A stretch of DNA of 64,000 nucleotides, from positions 62,001-126,000 of the forward strand of contig NZ_RSED01000006.1 of assembly GCF_003933735.1 (NCBI RefSeq), given 5' to 3'. This document shows positions 45,910 through 54,467 of the stretch, piece by piece (positions within the stretch are counted from its first letter, which is position 1; each line of letters begins with the position of its first letter). Below the pieces are notes generated by a model, which was not told where the DNA came from, searched no databases, and was given only the letters and a program-made list of their open reading frames with translations. The position numbers were made by a program, and so were the translations under genes. The stretch is from Aquabacterium soli (GTDB taxonomy: Bacteria; Pseudomonadota; Gammaproteobacteria; Burkholderiales; Burkholderiaceae_C).

Positions 45910-47022
45910 ATGTCACAAGCTACGCACCGAAGCCCGCCCCCAGCCCCACCCCACGGCCCCGCCTGGCTGGAGGTGCAGGATCTGTCGATGGGCTATGCCG
46001 GCAGAACAGTGGTCGAGCGCCTGAGCTTTTCTCTGCCCCGAGGCGTGATTGCCTGCTTGCTGGGTCCATCGGGTTGCGGCAAGACCTCGGTGCTGCGAGC
46101 ACTGGCCGGCTTCGAGCCCATCATGGCAGGGCGCATCGCGCTTGATGAGCGCCTGCTGAGCGAGCCCGGCAGGCTGGTGCCACCGGAGCAGCGCCGCATC
46201 GGCATGGTCTTCCAGGACTACGCGCTGTTCCCGCACCTGACGGTGGCGCGCAATGTCGGCTTCGGTCTGCAGGGCCGGGCCGATGCACAGGCCCGGGTGC
46301 ACGAGATGCTGGACACCGTGGGGCTCTCCCATGCCGCCCAACGCTATCCGCACGAGCTGTCAGGCGGCCAGCAGCAGCGCGTGGCCCTGGCCCGCGCCCT
46401 GGCCCCCCAACCCGAGGTGTTGCTGCTCGACGAGCCCTTCTCCAACCTGGACGTGTCGCTGCGTGAGCGGCTGGCTGGCGAGGTGCGCGACATCCTCAAG
46501 GCCACGCAGACCACGGCGGTGATGGTCACGCACGACCAGCATGAAGCGTTCGCGGTGGCCGATGTGGTGGGCGTGCTGGCCGATGGCCGGCTTCAGCAGT
46601 GGGACACGGCCTATGCGCTGTACCACCAGCCGGCCAACCGCTTCGTGGCGGATTTCGTCGGGCAAGGCGCCTTCGTGCGCGCCCAGGTGCTGGATGCACA
46701 CCGCCTGAGGCTGCAGCTCGGCGAGGTGTCAGGTGAAGATGCGGTCTTCACGACAAGCCGCGCCCTTCCCTTCACGCCAGACACCGCCGTCGAGGTGCTG
46801 CTGCGTCCGGACGACGTGCAGCACGACGATGCCAGCCCCATCCAGGCCCGGGTGGTGCACAAGGCCTTCAAGGGTGCGGAGTTCCTCTACACGCTGGCCC
46901 TGGCCGACGGCACGCAGTTGCTCTCGCTGGTGCCCTCGCATCACGACCACGCCACGGGCGAAGCCATCGGCATCCGCCTTGACATCAGCCATGTGGTGGC
47001 GTTCGGTCAATCCACGCCGTAG
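45910..47022 (+). CDS. fbpC: ferric iron ABC transporter ATP-binding protein
   Basis: A 370-residue ATPase that powers FbpB. Walker A GPSGCGKT, signature LSGGQQQRVALARAL and Walker B LLLDEPFSNLD are intact, and the C-terminal part (from about 245) is a TOBE-type regulatory domain. ATG 45910 is chosen; the frame opens further upstream only with a TTG at 45886 inside the promoter gap. Its 3' end overlaps the convergent O-methyltransferase gene by 16 bp. Confidence 0.93.
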   Translation: MSQATHRSPPPAPPHGPAWLEVQDLSMGYAGRTVVERLSFSLPRGVIACLLGPSGCGKTSVLRALAGFEPIMAGRIALDERLLSEPGRLVPPEQRRIGMVFQDYALFPHLTVARNVGFGLQGRADAQARVHEMLDTVGLSHAAQRYPHELSGGQQQRVALARALAPQPEVLLLDEPFSNLDVSLRERLAGEVRDILKATQTTAVMVTHDQHEAFAVADVVGVLADGRLQQWDTAYALYHQPANRFVADFVGQGAFVRAQVLDAHRLRLQLGEVSGEDAVFTTSRALPFTPDTAVEVLLRPDDVQHDDASPIQARVVHKAFKGAEFLYTLALADGTQLLSLVPSHHDHATGEAIGIRLDISHVVAFGQSTP

Positions 47023-47615
47023 CGGCTCACCTCGATGCCCGAGCCCACCGGCAGCAACACGCTCGACATGCCCGGCTTGCGCAGCAAGGCACGGCGATAG
47101 CGCTGAGCCACCGGGCCGCCCGGCCTGATCATGTTATCCGACACGATGATGGCACCTGCATTGAGCTTGGGATGGAAGCGGTCCAGGCAGGGCTCGTACA
47201 GGTCTTTCCACAGATCGACTAGGACAAAATCGAAACGCAGTTCGGTCTTGTCGAGCAGCTGCAGCGCATCACCCACCTGGAAGTCGATGACGGAAGCCAG
47301 ACCCGCCTGCTGGGCCATCTCGCGCGCATGGCCCGCCTTGTAGTCCTGCAGCTCCATGGTGAGGACGCGGCCGCCCGTCGCCTTCGCGGCCTCGGCCAGC
47401 CAGAGGGTGGAGTAGCCGTAAGAGGTACCCAGCTCCAGGATCATCGGCTTGACCAGGCTGCGCACCAGCAGGTTGATCAGGCGCCCCGTGGCAGGGCCCA
47501 CGGCCAGCAGCAGGCGGTCCAGATCCTTCATGCCCATGCCGGCATCGCGCAGGCGCTGCTCTTCCTCGATCCGGGCATGGTAAATGTCGAGCACGGTCTT
47601 GACGGCGGCGTCCAT
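47007..47615 (-). CDS. class I SAM-dependent O-methyltransferase-like protein
   Basis: A 202-residue cytoplasmic protein with the SAM-binding motif I LELGTSYGYSTLWLAEAA, the acidic end of strand 2 in VLTMELQ and motif DFVLVDLWKDLYEPCL after it. This resembles the caffeoyl-CoA/catechol O-methyltransferase family. The substrate is unknown. ATG 47615 follows GAGAAG; the frame stays open upstream without a better start. Its 3' end overlaps fbpC. Confidence 0.85.
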   Translation of the reverse strand: MDAAVKTVLDIYHARIEEEQRLRDAGMGMKDLDRLLLAVGPATGRLINLLVRSLVKPMILELGTSYGYSTLWLAEAAKATGGRVLTMELQDYKAGHAREMAQQAGLASVIDFQVGDALQLLDKTELRFDFVLVDLWKDLYEPCLDRFHPKLNAGAIIVSDNMIRPGGPVAQRYRRALLRKPGMSSVLLPVGSGIEVSRYGVD

Positions 47616-47703
47616 GGGCTTCTCGATGGATGGTGGGTGCGCGTCAGACCTTATCTGATCGTGCTTGCCCCTACCGTGGGCGCGGCCTGATGCAAAGGCT
47701 GCG

Positions 47704-48177
47704 CTAGGCCTCTGCGGGCAACTGCGCCACGTCCACCCAATCGGCCTGCACCAGTTGCGCCAAGCGCTCGGGCGCGATCCGCAGCGCGGAATCAACACTG
47801 CCCGCCGCAGGCAGCACCACATCGAAACGGCGTAGCGACACGTCGGCGTAGACCTTCAGCGCCGTGGGCAGGCCGAAAGGGCACACCCCACCCACCGGGT
47901 GGCTGGTCCAGTGCACCACTTCTTCGGCATTGAGCATCTTGCCCTTGGCGCCGAACTGCTCCTTGAAGCGGCGGTTGTCCAGCCGGCAGTCACCGCCCAT
48001 CACCAGCAGAATCACCTCGTCCTTGAGCCACAGCGACAAGGTCTTGGCGATCTGCGCGGGTTCGACGCCGTGTACGCGGGCCGCGTCCAGCACCGTGGCG
48101 GTGGGCTCGGCGGTCTGCAGAATCTGGAGGTCGGGCGCGTGCTGCGCCAGGAAGGTCTGAACGGATGGCAGGCTCAT
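47704..48177 (-). CDS. YbaK/ProX-type aminoacyl-tRNA deacylase
   Basis: A 157-residue single-domain protein that removes wrongly attached amino acids from tRNA in trans. The conserved KTLSLWLKDEVILLVMGGD region, the HPVGGVCPFGLP loop and the Lys-Arg surroundings are typical of the YbaK/ProX family. Which mischarged tRNA it edits (Ala-, Cys- or Ser-tRNA-Pro) cannot be told. Its ATG overlaps the stop of the PACE gene as ATGA. Confidence 0.9.
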   Translation of the reverse strand: MSLPSVQTFLAQHAPDLQILQTAEPTATVLDAARVHGVEPAQIAKTLSLWLKDEVILLVMGGDCRLDNRRFKEQFGAKGKMLNAEEVVHWTSHPVGGVCPFGLPTALKVYADVSLRRFDVVLPAAGSVDSALRIAPERLAQLVQADWVDVAQLPAEA

Positions 48178-48632
48178 GCCCGCATTGTCGCTTCAGGCTG
48201 CGCCGCGGGCGTGGGCAGGGCCGAGGCCGGCAGGCCGAACACACGGTCGAACACCAGGTTGAAGCTGAAGGTGTAGACCATGAAGAACAGCATCAGCCCC
48301 AGGTCATACACAAAGGCTTCCCACAGGGTGAGGCCCAGCAGGTAGGCAAACAGCGGCACCAGCAGCACCACCAGGCCGGCCTCGAACCCCACCGCGTGCA
48401 CCAGCCGACGCCGCAGGCTGCGCCCCTTGGTGGTCTGACGGGCCTCCCAGTACTCGAAGCCCGTGTTGTAGATCAGGTTCCACACCAGCGCGATCACGGA
48501 CGAGCTGACGGCCGCAACACCCGCATAGAAGAACGGCCGCTCCGAGATCAGCGACAGCGCCGTGCTGGTGAGGCCGACGGCGATCAGTTCGAACAGGGTG
48601 ACGTACACCAGCTTGCGCTTGAGACCTTGCAT
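48174..48632 (-). CDS. PACE family proton-coupled efflux protein
   Basis: A 152-residue inner-membrane protein with four helices arranged as two bacterial transmembrane pair repeats. The first repeat starts KRKLVYVTLFELIAV with the conserved membrane Glu15, and the second RRLVHAVGFEAGLVV with the matching Glu. PACE proteins such as AceI export chlorhexidine and related biocides or short diamines. A LysR regulator is encoded divergently, the same layout as aceI/aceR. It is coupled to the deacylase gene downstream by a 4-bp overlap. Confidence 0.92.
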   Translation of the reverse strand: MQGLKRKLVYVTLFELIAVGLTSTALSLISERPFFYAGVAAVSSSVIALVWNLIYNTGFEYWEARQTTKGRSLRRRLVHAVGFEAGLVVLLVPLFAYLLGLTLWEAFVYDLGLMLFFMVYTFSFNLVFDRVFGLPASALPTPAAQPEATMRA

Positions 48633-48691
48633 GTGAACCCAGTGGCCGGATCAAGGCCGGCTGTTGTCAATGCCCGTACTGTATATCTGCC

Positions 48692-48724
48692 TTTCTGACG
48701 ATAAAAGTTAGAATATTTCAGAAA
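48692..48724. promoter_or_regulatory. inverted repeat in the PACE/LysR divergent promoter
   Basis: The arms tttctga (48692-48698) and tcagaaa (48718-48724) form a perfect 7-bp inverted repeat 19 bp apart in an AT-rich 110-bp gap. It is a candidate operator for the LysR regulator, although classic sites are T-N11-A. Confidence 0.45.
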
Positions 48725-48742
48725 AATTGATAGATTGAGCCC

Positions 48743-49642
48743 ATGAAATCCGGCTTCGACAGCGACAACGTGCAGGTCTTCCTGACCGTGCTCGACCAGG
48801 GCTCGTTCTCGGCCGCGGCGCGTATGCTGGGTCGTGTCCCATCCGCCGTGAGCATGACCATCGCCCAGTTGGAAGCCGAGCTGGACCTGGAACTGTTCGA
48901 CCGATCCGGACGCGAGCCTCTGCCCACCGCGGCTGCCAAGGCGCTGGAGCCGGCCGCACGGCAACTGGCTCATCAGCTGCGCATGCTGCAGGGCCAGGCG
49001 CTGTCCTTGCACCAGGGGCTGGAGCGGCGCCTGAGCCTGGCCATCGCGCCCGAGCTGCTCGCCGCCGCATGGAAGACGCCACTGGCCACGCTCGCCGAGC
49101 AGTTCCCGTCGCTGGAGCTCGAGATCCTGACGGCACCCCAGGCCGATGCCCTGCAGATGCTGCACAGCGGCTGCGTGCAACTGGCCCTGGTGTTCGAGCG
49201 ATCGGCCATCGACGAGAAGGAAGGCTTTCAGGAGTTCAGCAGCGAAACCCTGACCGCCGTGATCGCGCCCAGCCTGCTGGCCACGCTGGGGCGCAAGCCT
49301 CGCCTGCGCCCGGCCGACCTGCTCAGGCTGCGCCAGGTGGTGGTGATGGGCCGCGACGAGGAAGAGGTCGACCCGCGCCTGCTGCTGTCCCGCCAGGTCT
49401 GGCGCACCGACAACCCGCAGACCGCGCTGAGCCTGGTGCAGTCGGGCCTGGGGTGGGGCTACCTGCCCCGCTCGCTCACGGCCTCGCACATGGGGCCCAG
49501 CTCGCTGGCCGAGATCCGCTTCGCCAACATGTCCAACGAGGTGCGGCTGTGGGCCGACATCGTCTGGATCAAGGAGCGGCCACTCGGCCTGGGCGCCCAG
49601 CGCTACATCGAGCTGATGCGCCAGGCGCATCCCCGCCCCTGA
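48743..49642 (+). CDS. LysR family transcriptional regulator
   Basis: A 299-residue regulator. The N-terminal winged helix-turn-helix covers residues 5-65 (DNVQVFLTVLDQGSFSAAAR and LDLELFDRSGREPLPTAAA), and a periplasmic-binding-like effector domain follows from about 90. It is divergent from the PACE efflux gene and by analogy with AceR probably activates it. The ligand is unknown. Confidence 0.92.
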   Translation: MKSGFDSDNVQVFLTVLDQGSFSAAARMLGRVPSAVSMTIAQLEAELDLELFDRSGREPLPTAAAKALEPAARQLAHQLRMLQGQALSLHQGLERRLSLAIAPELLAAAWKTPLATLAEQFPSLELEILTAPQADALQMLHSGCVQLALVFERSAIDEKEGFQEFSSETLTAVIAPSLLATLGRKPRLRPADLLRLRQVVVMGRDEEEVDPRLLLSRQVWRTDNPQTALSLVQSGLGWGYLPRSLTASHMGPSSLAEIRFANMSNEVRLWADIVWIKERPLGLGAQRYIELMRQAHPRP

Positions 49643-49722
49643 CAGGACAGGCCCCCGAAAGCAACGGAACGAAACAAGCGCGTTCGCATCGAACAGCGCA
49701 ACCCTCGTCAAGGACTCCAGCC

Positions 49723-50133
49723 ATGCAAGCGATGAACATCGGTCAGGCCGCCAAGGCCACCGGCGTGTCCGCCAAGATGATCCGCCACTACGAAAGCGTC
49801 GGCCTGTTCCCCGAAGCCCGGCGCACCGAGGCCGGCTATCGACAATATGCCGACAAGGAACTCGGCACGCTGCGCTTCATCCGCAGTGCCCGCGACCTGG
49901 GGTTCTCGATCGAGCAGATCCGCGCCCTGCTGGGCCTGTGGCAGGACCAGCGCCGCCCCAGCCGCGAGGTCAAGGCACTGGCGCAGGCCCACATCGACCA
50001 GTTGGAGGCCAAGCTGCGCGACATGCAGGCCATGAAGGCCACGCTGGAGCACCTGGTGCACTGCTGCCACGGTGATGATCGGCCCGACTGTCCCATCATC
50101 GACCGGCTGGCCCACCCCTGCACCAAGGCTTGA
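49723..50133 (+). CDS. cueR: Cu(I)-responsive regulator CueR
   Basis: A 136-residue MerR-type activator. The N-terminal helix-turn-helix (MNIGQAAKATGVSAKMIRHY) and YRQYADKELGTLRFI wing are standard, followed by the dimer helix. The C-terminal metal loop CHGDDRPDCPII places Cys115 and Cys123 eight residues apart, as in E. coli CueR (Cys112/Cys120), so it should sense Cu(I), Ag(I) or Au(I). A second His/Cys-rich end (HPCTKA) is present. AAGGA lies 8 nt before ATG 49723. Its stop codon lies inside the next promoter's -35. Confidence 0.93.
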   Translation: MQAMNIGQAAKATGVSAKMIRHYESVGLFPEARRTEAGYRQYADKELGTLRFIRSARDLGFSIEQIRALLGLWQDQRRPSREVKALAQAHIDQLEAKLRDMQAMKATLEHLVHCCHGDDRPDCPIIDRLAHPCTKA

Positions 50134-50160
50134 CCTTGCCCCCGGGGGAAGGTCTACACT
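50130..50160 (+). promoter_or_regulatory. CueR-type promoter/operator of the copper cluster
   Basis: A -35 TTGACC (50130-50135) and -10 TACACT (50155-50160) are separated by 19 bp, the over-long spacer that MerR-family activators correct. The spacer with its left edge contains the dyad ACCTTgccc/gggGAAGGT, a good match to CueR sites. The -35 overlaps the cueR stop codon. Confidence 0.88.
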
Positions 50161-50167
50161 GACCCTC

Positions 50168-50578
50168 GTGAAAATGCTGCGCGTGTGCTTCCTGCTGTTG
50201 CTCGTGGTGCTGCTGCCCTGGCGGGGCGCGGTGGCTGCGGCCATGCTGTGCCCGCCCGCCACGGCACCGGTGCACCACGGCCAGCACGTGATGGATCGTG
50301 CCCATACGGGCCACGAACCCCACCACGCGCACGATCATCACGGTGACATGAGCGATCCCGCGGCCCATGGGTCGCAGCCCGATCACGCATCCCACGACCC
50401 CGCCCAGGACAGCACCTGCAACCTGTGCGCGGCCACCTGCTCTGTCACCACGCTGCCGGTCCACGCCGTCGGCGTGCCCGCACCGCCCGAGGTGGCCAGC
50501 ACGCGCTTCCCCCCCCTCGCGGCCCCTGTGCCCGATTTCCTGTCCAGCGGGCAGGACCGCCCCCCTCGAAGCATCTGA
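50168..50578 (+). CDS. small His/Met-rich periplasmic copper protein
   Basis: A secreted protein of 134-136 residues with a signal peptide (VCFLLLLVVLLPWRGAVAAA). The mature part is rich in His (GHEPHHAHDHHGDM) and has a CNLCAATC cysteine cluster, so it is built to bind copper or a related metal. It recalls CzcI/CopL-type small resistance proteins in layout, but I do not recognise a specific family. Start GTG 50168 or ATG 50174 is only a few nt after the transcription start predicted from the promoter, so the mRNA is leaderless or nearly so. It probably hands metal to the TolC-type and oxidase proteins downstream. Confidence 0.75.
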   Translation: MKMLRVCFLLLLVVLLPWRGAVAAAMLCPPATAPVHHGQHVMDRAHTGHEPHHAHDHHGDMSDPAAHGSQPDHASHDPAQDSTCNLCAATCSVTTLPVHAVGVPAPPEVASTRFPPLAAPVPDFLSSGQDRPPRSI

Positions 50579-50685
50579 CCCCGTGAGGCCTCCGAGCGAG
50601 GCCCAGGGGCCCGTGCGCGCGACGCATGGGCATCTGGCCGACCGCCTGCCCTGCATGGCATCGGCCGCAGAGATGACTTCGAATC

Positions 50686-52089
50686 ATGAACAACGACCAC
50701 ACCAGACGGCGACGGCCCATGCTGGCCTGCGCCGCCGCGGCCGCCTTGCTGGGCGGATGCGCCTCCTTCTCGCCCGATGGCGGCTTCGGCACCGTGTCCG
50801 ACCTGACACACGAGCGCACGGGCCAGCCCGCCACCTGGCAACGCACACAAGGCGACATCGACCAGGCACAGGCCCGCGTGGCCGCCTTGCTGAACCAGCC
50901 CCTGAGCGCCGACAGCATCACTGAAATCGCCCTGCTCAACAACCGCGGCCTGCAAGCGCGCCTGGCCGAGTTGGGTGTCTCAGAAGCCGACCGCGTGCGC
51001 GCTGGCCGCCTGGCCAACCCGCGCATCGGCTTCGGCCAGATGCGGGGCGGCGGCAGCACCGAGATCGACCGCTCGGTGATGTTCGACATCCTGGGCCTGC
51101 TGACCCTGCCCGTGGCCTCGCCCCTGGCGCAGCGCAGCTTCGAGCGCGCGCAACTGCAAGCCGCCGCCGATGCCGTGGACGTGGCCCACCACGCTCGCCG
51201 TGCCTTCTACGAGGCCGTGGCCGCCGAGCAGCTGGCCCATTACCAGGCCCAGGTACAGGAAGCCGCGGACGTGTCCAGCGAGCTGGCGCACCGCATGCAG
51301 CAGGCCGGCAACCTGAGCCAGCGCGACCGCTTGCGTGAACAGGCCTTCGCCGCTGAGGCGCGCGCCGCCCTGGTGCAAAGCCGGCAGCAGGCCCTGGCCG
51401 CACGTGAACGCCTGGTCCGTGTGATGGGCCTGCCGCAAGCCCCTGCCACCCTGGCCCTGCCCGAGCGGCTGCCAGACCTGCCCGCCGCGCCGCACCGGCC
51501 CAAGGACGTGGAGCAAACGGCCCTGGAGCGCCGTCTGGATGTACAGATGGCCAGGCGATCCACCGAGTCCACCGCCCGCTCGCTGGGCCTGACGCGGGCC
51601 ACGCGCTTCGTCAACGTGCTGGAGCTGGGCTACGCCAACAAGAGCAGCACCGGCCAAGCCCGCGAGAACGGCTACGAGGTCGAGCTGGAGTTGCCCTTGT
51701 TCGATTTCGGCAGCACGCGTGCTGCCCGCGCGCAAGCCCTGTACATGCAGTCCCTGCATGAAACGGCCGAGGTGGCCTTGAACGCGCGCTCCGAAGCCCG
51801 CGAGGCCTATGCCCAATACAAGGGCAGCTACGACCTGGCCCGCCACTACCGAGACGAGGTGATCCCAGTGCGCCAGCGCCTCTCCCAAGAGAACCTGCTG
51901 CGCTACAACGGCATGCTCATCGGCGTGTTCGAGCTGCTGGTCGACGCCCGCGAGCAGATCGCCAGCGTCACCGCCAGCATCACGGCCCTGCGTGACCACT
52001 GGCTGGCCGACACGCGCCTGCAGGCCGCACTGGCCACGCCCCTGTCGCCCCCGCCTCAACACCCCAACCCCACAGAAAGCCAGCCATGA
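50686..52089 (+). CDS. TolC/CusC family outer-membrane efflux lipoprotein
   Basis: A 467-residue outer-membrane factor. The lipobox LLGGC marks it as a lipoprotein like CusC. Two repeats of the OEP domain (coiled-coil helical barrel segments and strands) span about 85-270 and 290-455. The usual tripartite partners (RND pump and adaptor) are absent nearby, so it may pair with pumps encoded elsewhere. The multicopper oxidase gene overlaps its stop as ATGA. Confidence 0.88.
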   Translation: MNNDHTRRRRPMLACAAAAALLGGCASFSPDGGFGTVSDLTHERTGQPATWQRTQGDIDQAQARVAALLNQPLSADSITEIALLNNRGLQARLAELGVSEADRVRAGRLANPRIGFGQMRGGGSTEIDRSVMFDILGLLTLPVASPLAQRSFERAQLQAAADAVDVAHHARRAFYEAVAAEQLAHYQAQVQEAADVSSELAHRMQQAGNLSQRDRLREQAFAAEARAALVQSRQQALAARERLVRVMGLPQAPATLALPERLPDLPAAPHRPKDVEQTALERRLDVQMARRSTESTARSLGLTRATRFVNVLELGYANKSSTGQARENGYEVELELPLFDFGSTRAARAQALYMQSLHETAEVALNARSEAREAYAQYKGSYDLARHYRDEVIPVRQRLSQENLLRYNGMLIGVFELLVDAREQIASVTASITALRDHWLADTRLQAALATPLSPPPQHPNPTESQP

Positions 52090-53459
52090 GCCAGCGCCGA
52101 GACTTCTTCAGAGCCGCCGGCGCCCTGGCCCTGGGCGCCACCGCCGTCAGCCGCGTGGGCGCGGCCTCGCTGCCCGAGGCCGTGGTGCAGACCTCGCCCA
52201 CCACACAGCCACCTCCGGCGCCACCCAATGGCCGCCCCTTCAACCCCGTTGTCACACTCAACGGCTGGAGCCTGCCTTGGCGCATGAAGGATGGCGTCAA
52301 AGAGTTCCATCTGGTGGCCGAGCCCGTGGTGCGTGAGCTCGCACCCGGCATGACGGCCCGCCTGTGGGGCTACAACGGCAGCAGCCCCGGCCCCACCATC
52401 GAGGTGGTCGAGGGCGACCGCGTGCGCATCTTCGTGACCAACAAGCTGCCTGAGCACACCACCGCACACTGGCATGGCGTGCAACTGCCCAGCGGCATGG
52501 ACGGCGTGGGCGGCCTCACGCAGCCCCACATCCCGCCGGGCAAGACCTTTGTCTACGAGTTCACGCTGCAGCGCCCCGGCACGCACATGTACCACCCGCA
52601 CGCCGACGAGATGGTGCAGATCGCCATGGGCATGATGGGCCTGCTCATCGTGCACCCGAAGGATCCGCGCCAGCACCGGGTGGACCGCGACTTCGCCTTC
52701 CTGCTGGGCGCCTACGACATCGAACCGGGAAGCGCCACGCCGCGCGTGAGCGAGATGACCAACTTCAACCTGTGGACCTGGAACAGTCGCGTCTTCCCGG
52801 GCATCGACCCGCTGGTGGCGCGCACGGGCGATCGGGTGCGCATCCGCGTGGGCAACCTCACGATGACCAACCACCCCATCCACATGCACGGTCCCAGCTT
52901 CGAGGTGACCGGCACGGATGGAGGCTGGGTACCCAAGGCCGCGCGCTGGCCCGAGGTGACGACCGACATCGCCGTGGGCCAGATGCGTGCCATCGAGTTC
53001 GATGCCATCGCCGGGGACTGGTCCATCCACTGCCACAAGTCGCACCACACCATGAACGCCATGGGCCACCAGGTGCCCAACCTGATCGGCACGGACATGC
53101 GCGGCCTGGGCCAGCGCATCGGCCGGCTGATCCCGGGCTACATGGTGATGGGCGACACGGGCATGGCCGGCATGTCGGAAATGGACATGGAACTGCCGGA
53201 GAACACCCTGCCCATGATGATGGGCCAGGGCCCTTTCGGGCCTCTGGAGATGGGCGGCATGTTCAGCGTGGTCAAGGTGCGCGACGGCATCAAGCCGGGC
53301 GACTACAGGGATCCGGGCTGGTACCGGCACCCCGAGGGCACCGTGGCGCATGAGTACACGGGTGAGCAGCCGACGGTCAACAGGGCTGCGCCGACATCCA
53401 GCCCTTCAGAGGCGACGATGTCCGTGCGCAAGCCTGGCGGGCATCACCACGAACATTGA
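52086..53459 (+). CDS. periplasmic multicopper oxidase
   Basis: A 457-residue copper oxidase with a Tat-type signal (QRRDFFRAAGALALG). Copper motifs: HWHG at 128-131, HPHAD at 170-174, HPIHMHG at 263-269 and HCHKSHHTMNAM from 315. Type 1 ligands are likely His263, Cys316, His321 and Met326. It should oxidise toxic Cu(I) to Cu(II) like CopA or CueO. It is shorter than CueO and CopA (about 500-600), with only a two-domain-like core and a Met-rich tail (GMAGMSEMDMELPEN, MMMGQ) ending in HHHEH, which may bind copper. It overlaps the TolC-type gene by 4 bp. Confidence 0.9.
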   Translation: MSQRRDFFRAAGALALGATAVSRVGAASLPEAVVQTSPTTQPPPAPPNGRPFNPVVTLNGWSLPWRMKDGVKEFHLVAEPVVRELAPGMTARLWGYNGSSPGPTIEVVEGDRVRIFVTNKLPEHTTAHWHGVQLPSGMDGVGGLTQPHIPPGKTFVYEFTLQRPGTHMYHPHADEMVQIAMGMMGLLIVHPKDPRQHRVDRDFAFLLGAYDIEPGSATPRVSEMTNFNLWTWNSRVFPGIDPLVARTGDRVRIRVGNLTMTNHPIHMHGPSFEVTGTDGGWVPKAARWPEVTTDIAVGQMRAIEFDAIAGDWSIHCHKSHHTMNAMGHQVPNLIGTDMRGLGQRIGRLIPGYMVMGDTGMAGMSEMDMELPENTLPMMMGQGPFGPLEMGGMFSVVKVRDGIKPGDYRDPGWYRHPEGTVAHEYTGEQPTVNRAAPTSSPSEATMSVRKPGGHHHEH

Positions 53460-53473
53460 GCCCACGCCTGGGT

Positions 53474-54388
53474 TCACCAGGGCCGGTACAGGTGATCGGC
53501 CGGCAACCCCAGGCGGTGGCAGGCCTGCACGGCCGGGCTGTCGCGCAGCAGCAGGCGATCGGCCACGCGGCCGCCCAGCTTCAGCACAGCGCGCTGCCAG
53601 GGCCGCAGCCGCCACTCGTCGCCCAGCCCCAGGCGCTCGCGCACCCACGGCGGCACCAGCTCGACCGCAGCCTTGACCAGCAGACGTTGCCCATAGCGGC
53701 CGATGCGCGGCAGGATGGGCGCGCGCTGCATGATCTCCAGGAACTCGAAGACGATGGGCGAGGCCTCCAGCCGGGGAGCCATCGTCTCGAAGATGGCCTG
53801 CATGTCGGCCAGCGAGGTTGGCGCGCCCACGGCGCCATACAGGCGCGATGACTCGCGGCTCTCTGAGTAGAGGCGGTCACGCATCGCGTCGTCCAGCGGA
53901 TGCACGTAGGCGCTGTAGGCCTCCATGAAACCGAACGAGGCCGTGGCCTGCACCCAGTCCAGCAGCACGGGATCATCGGCGCGGTAAGGCGTGCCATCTG
54001 GCGTGGTGCCCTTGACCTGCGCATGCAGGCGGCCCACTCGCGCGATCATGTTCTCGGACAGTTCACGCGGCCCGTACACCGTCATCATGGCCGCCAGGCC
54101 CGTGCTCTGCAGCCGGGCCACCGGCGCACGGCGAAAGCTGGTGTGCTCCCACACCCCGGTGCGCACGCTGGGCTCGGCCAGCTCCAGAATCACGGCTGCG
54201 ATGCCGCCCACGGCCAGCGCCAGCGGGTTCTTGAAGATGCGCCACGACAGCGAGTCGGGCGGCAGCAAGGCAGGCGCCCCCACCGGTGCGCTGAAATCGA
54301 CCGGCGGGCGTCCCGGCGGCTGGATGAAGCCGCGGGCAAAACGTTCGACCGGGCGCTGCAATGGCGCCGGCAGGATCAATGCCTTCAT
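53474..54388 (-). CDS. DUF2236/MpaB-type oxygenase-like protein
   Basis: A 304-residue protein of the DUF2236 family, which includes the MpaB/rubber oxygenase catalytic domain. The typical ELSENMIARVGRLHAQVKGT and HPLDDAMRDRLYSESRE regions are visible, with conserved Arg and His that could hold haem. It has no clear signal peptide. Substrate and partners are unknown; it converges with the copper cluster. Confidence 0.72.
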   Translation of the reverse strand: MKALILPAPLQRPVERFARGFIQPPGRPPVDFSAPVGAPALLPPDSLSWRIFKNPLALAVGGIAAVILELAEPSVRTGVWEHTSFRRAPVARLQSTGLAAMMTVYGPRELSENMIARVGRLHAQVKGTTPDGTPYRADDPVLLDWVQATASFGFMEAYSAYVHPLDDAMRDRLYSESRESSRLYGAVGAPTSLADMQAIFETMAPRLEASPIVFEFLEIMQRAPILPRIGRYGQRLLVKAAVELVPPWVRERLGLGDEWRLRPWQRAVLKLGGRVADRLLLRDSPAVQACHRLGLPADHLYRPW

Positions 54389-54414
54389 GCGGCCATGTTA
54401 GGCGAGCCAAAAGA

Positions 54415-54435
54415 AAAGGGGCCCAAGGCCCCTTT
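54415..54435 (-). terminator. intrinsic terminator of the TpsBA operon
   Basis: A 9-bp stem aaaggggcc/ggccccttt with a CAA loop is followed on the - strand by TCTTTT. It lies about 30 nt after the TpsA stop codon. Confidence 0.8.
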
Positions 54436-54467
54436 CCTGTCCCTGCCAGTGGCCGGGGCTTGAATGC

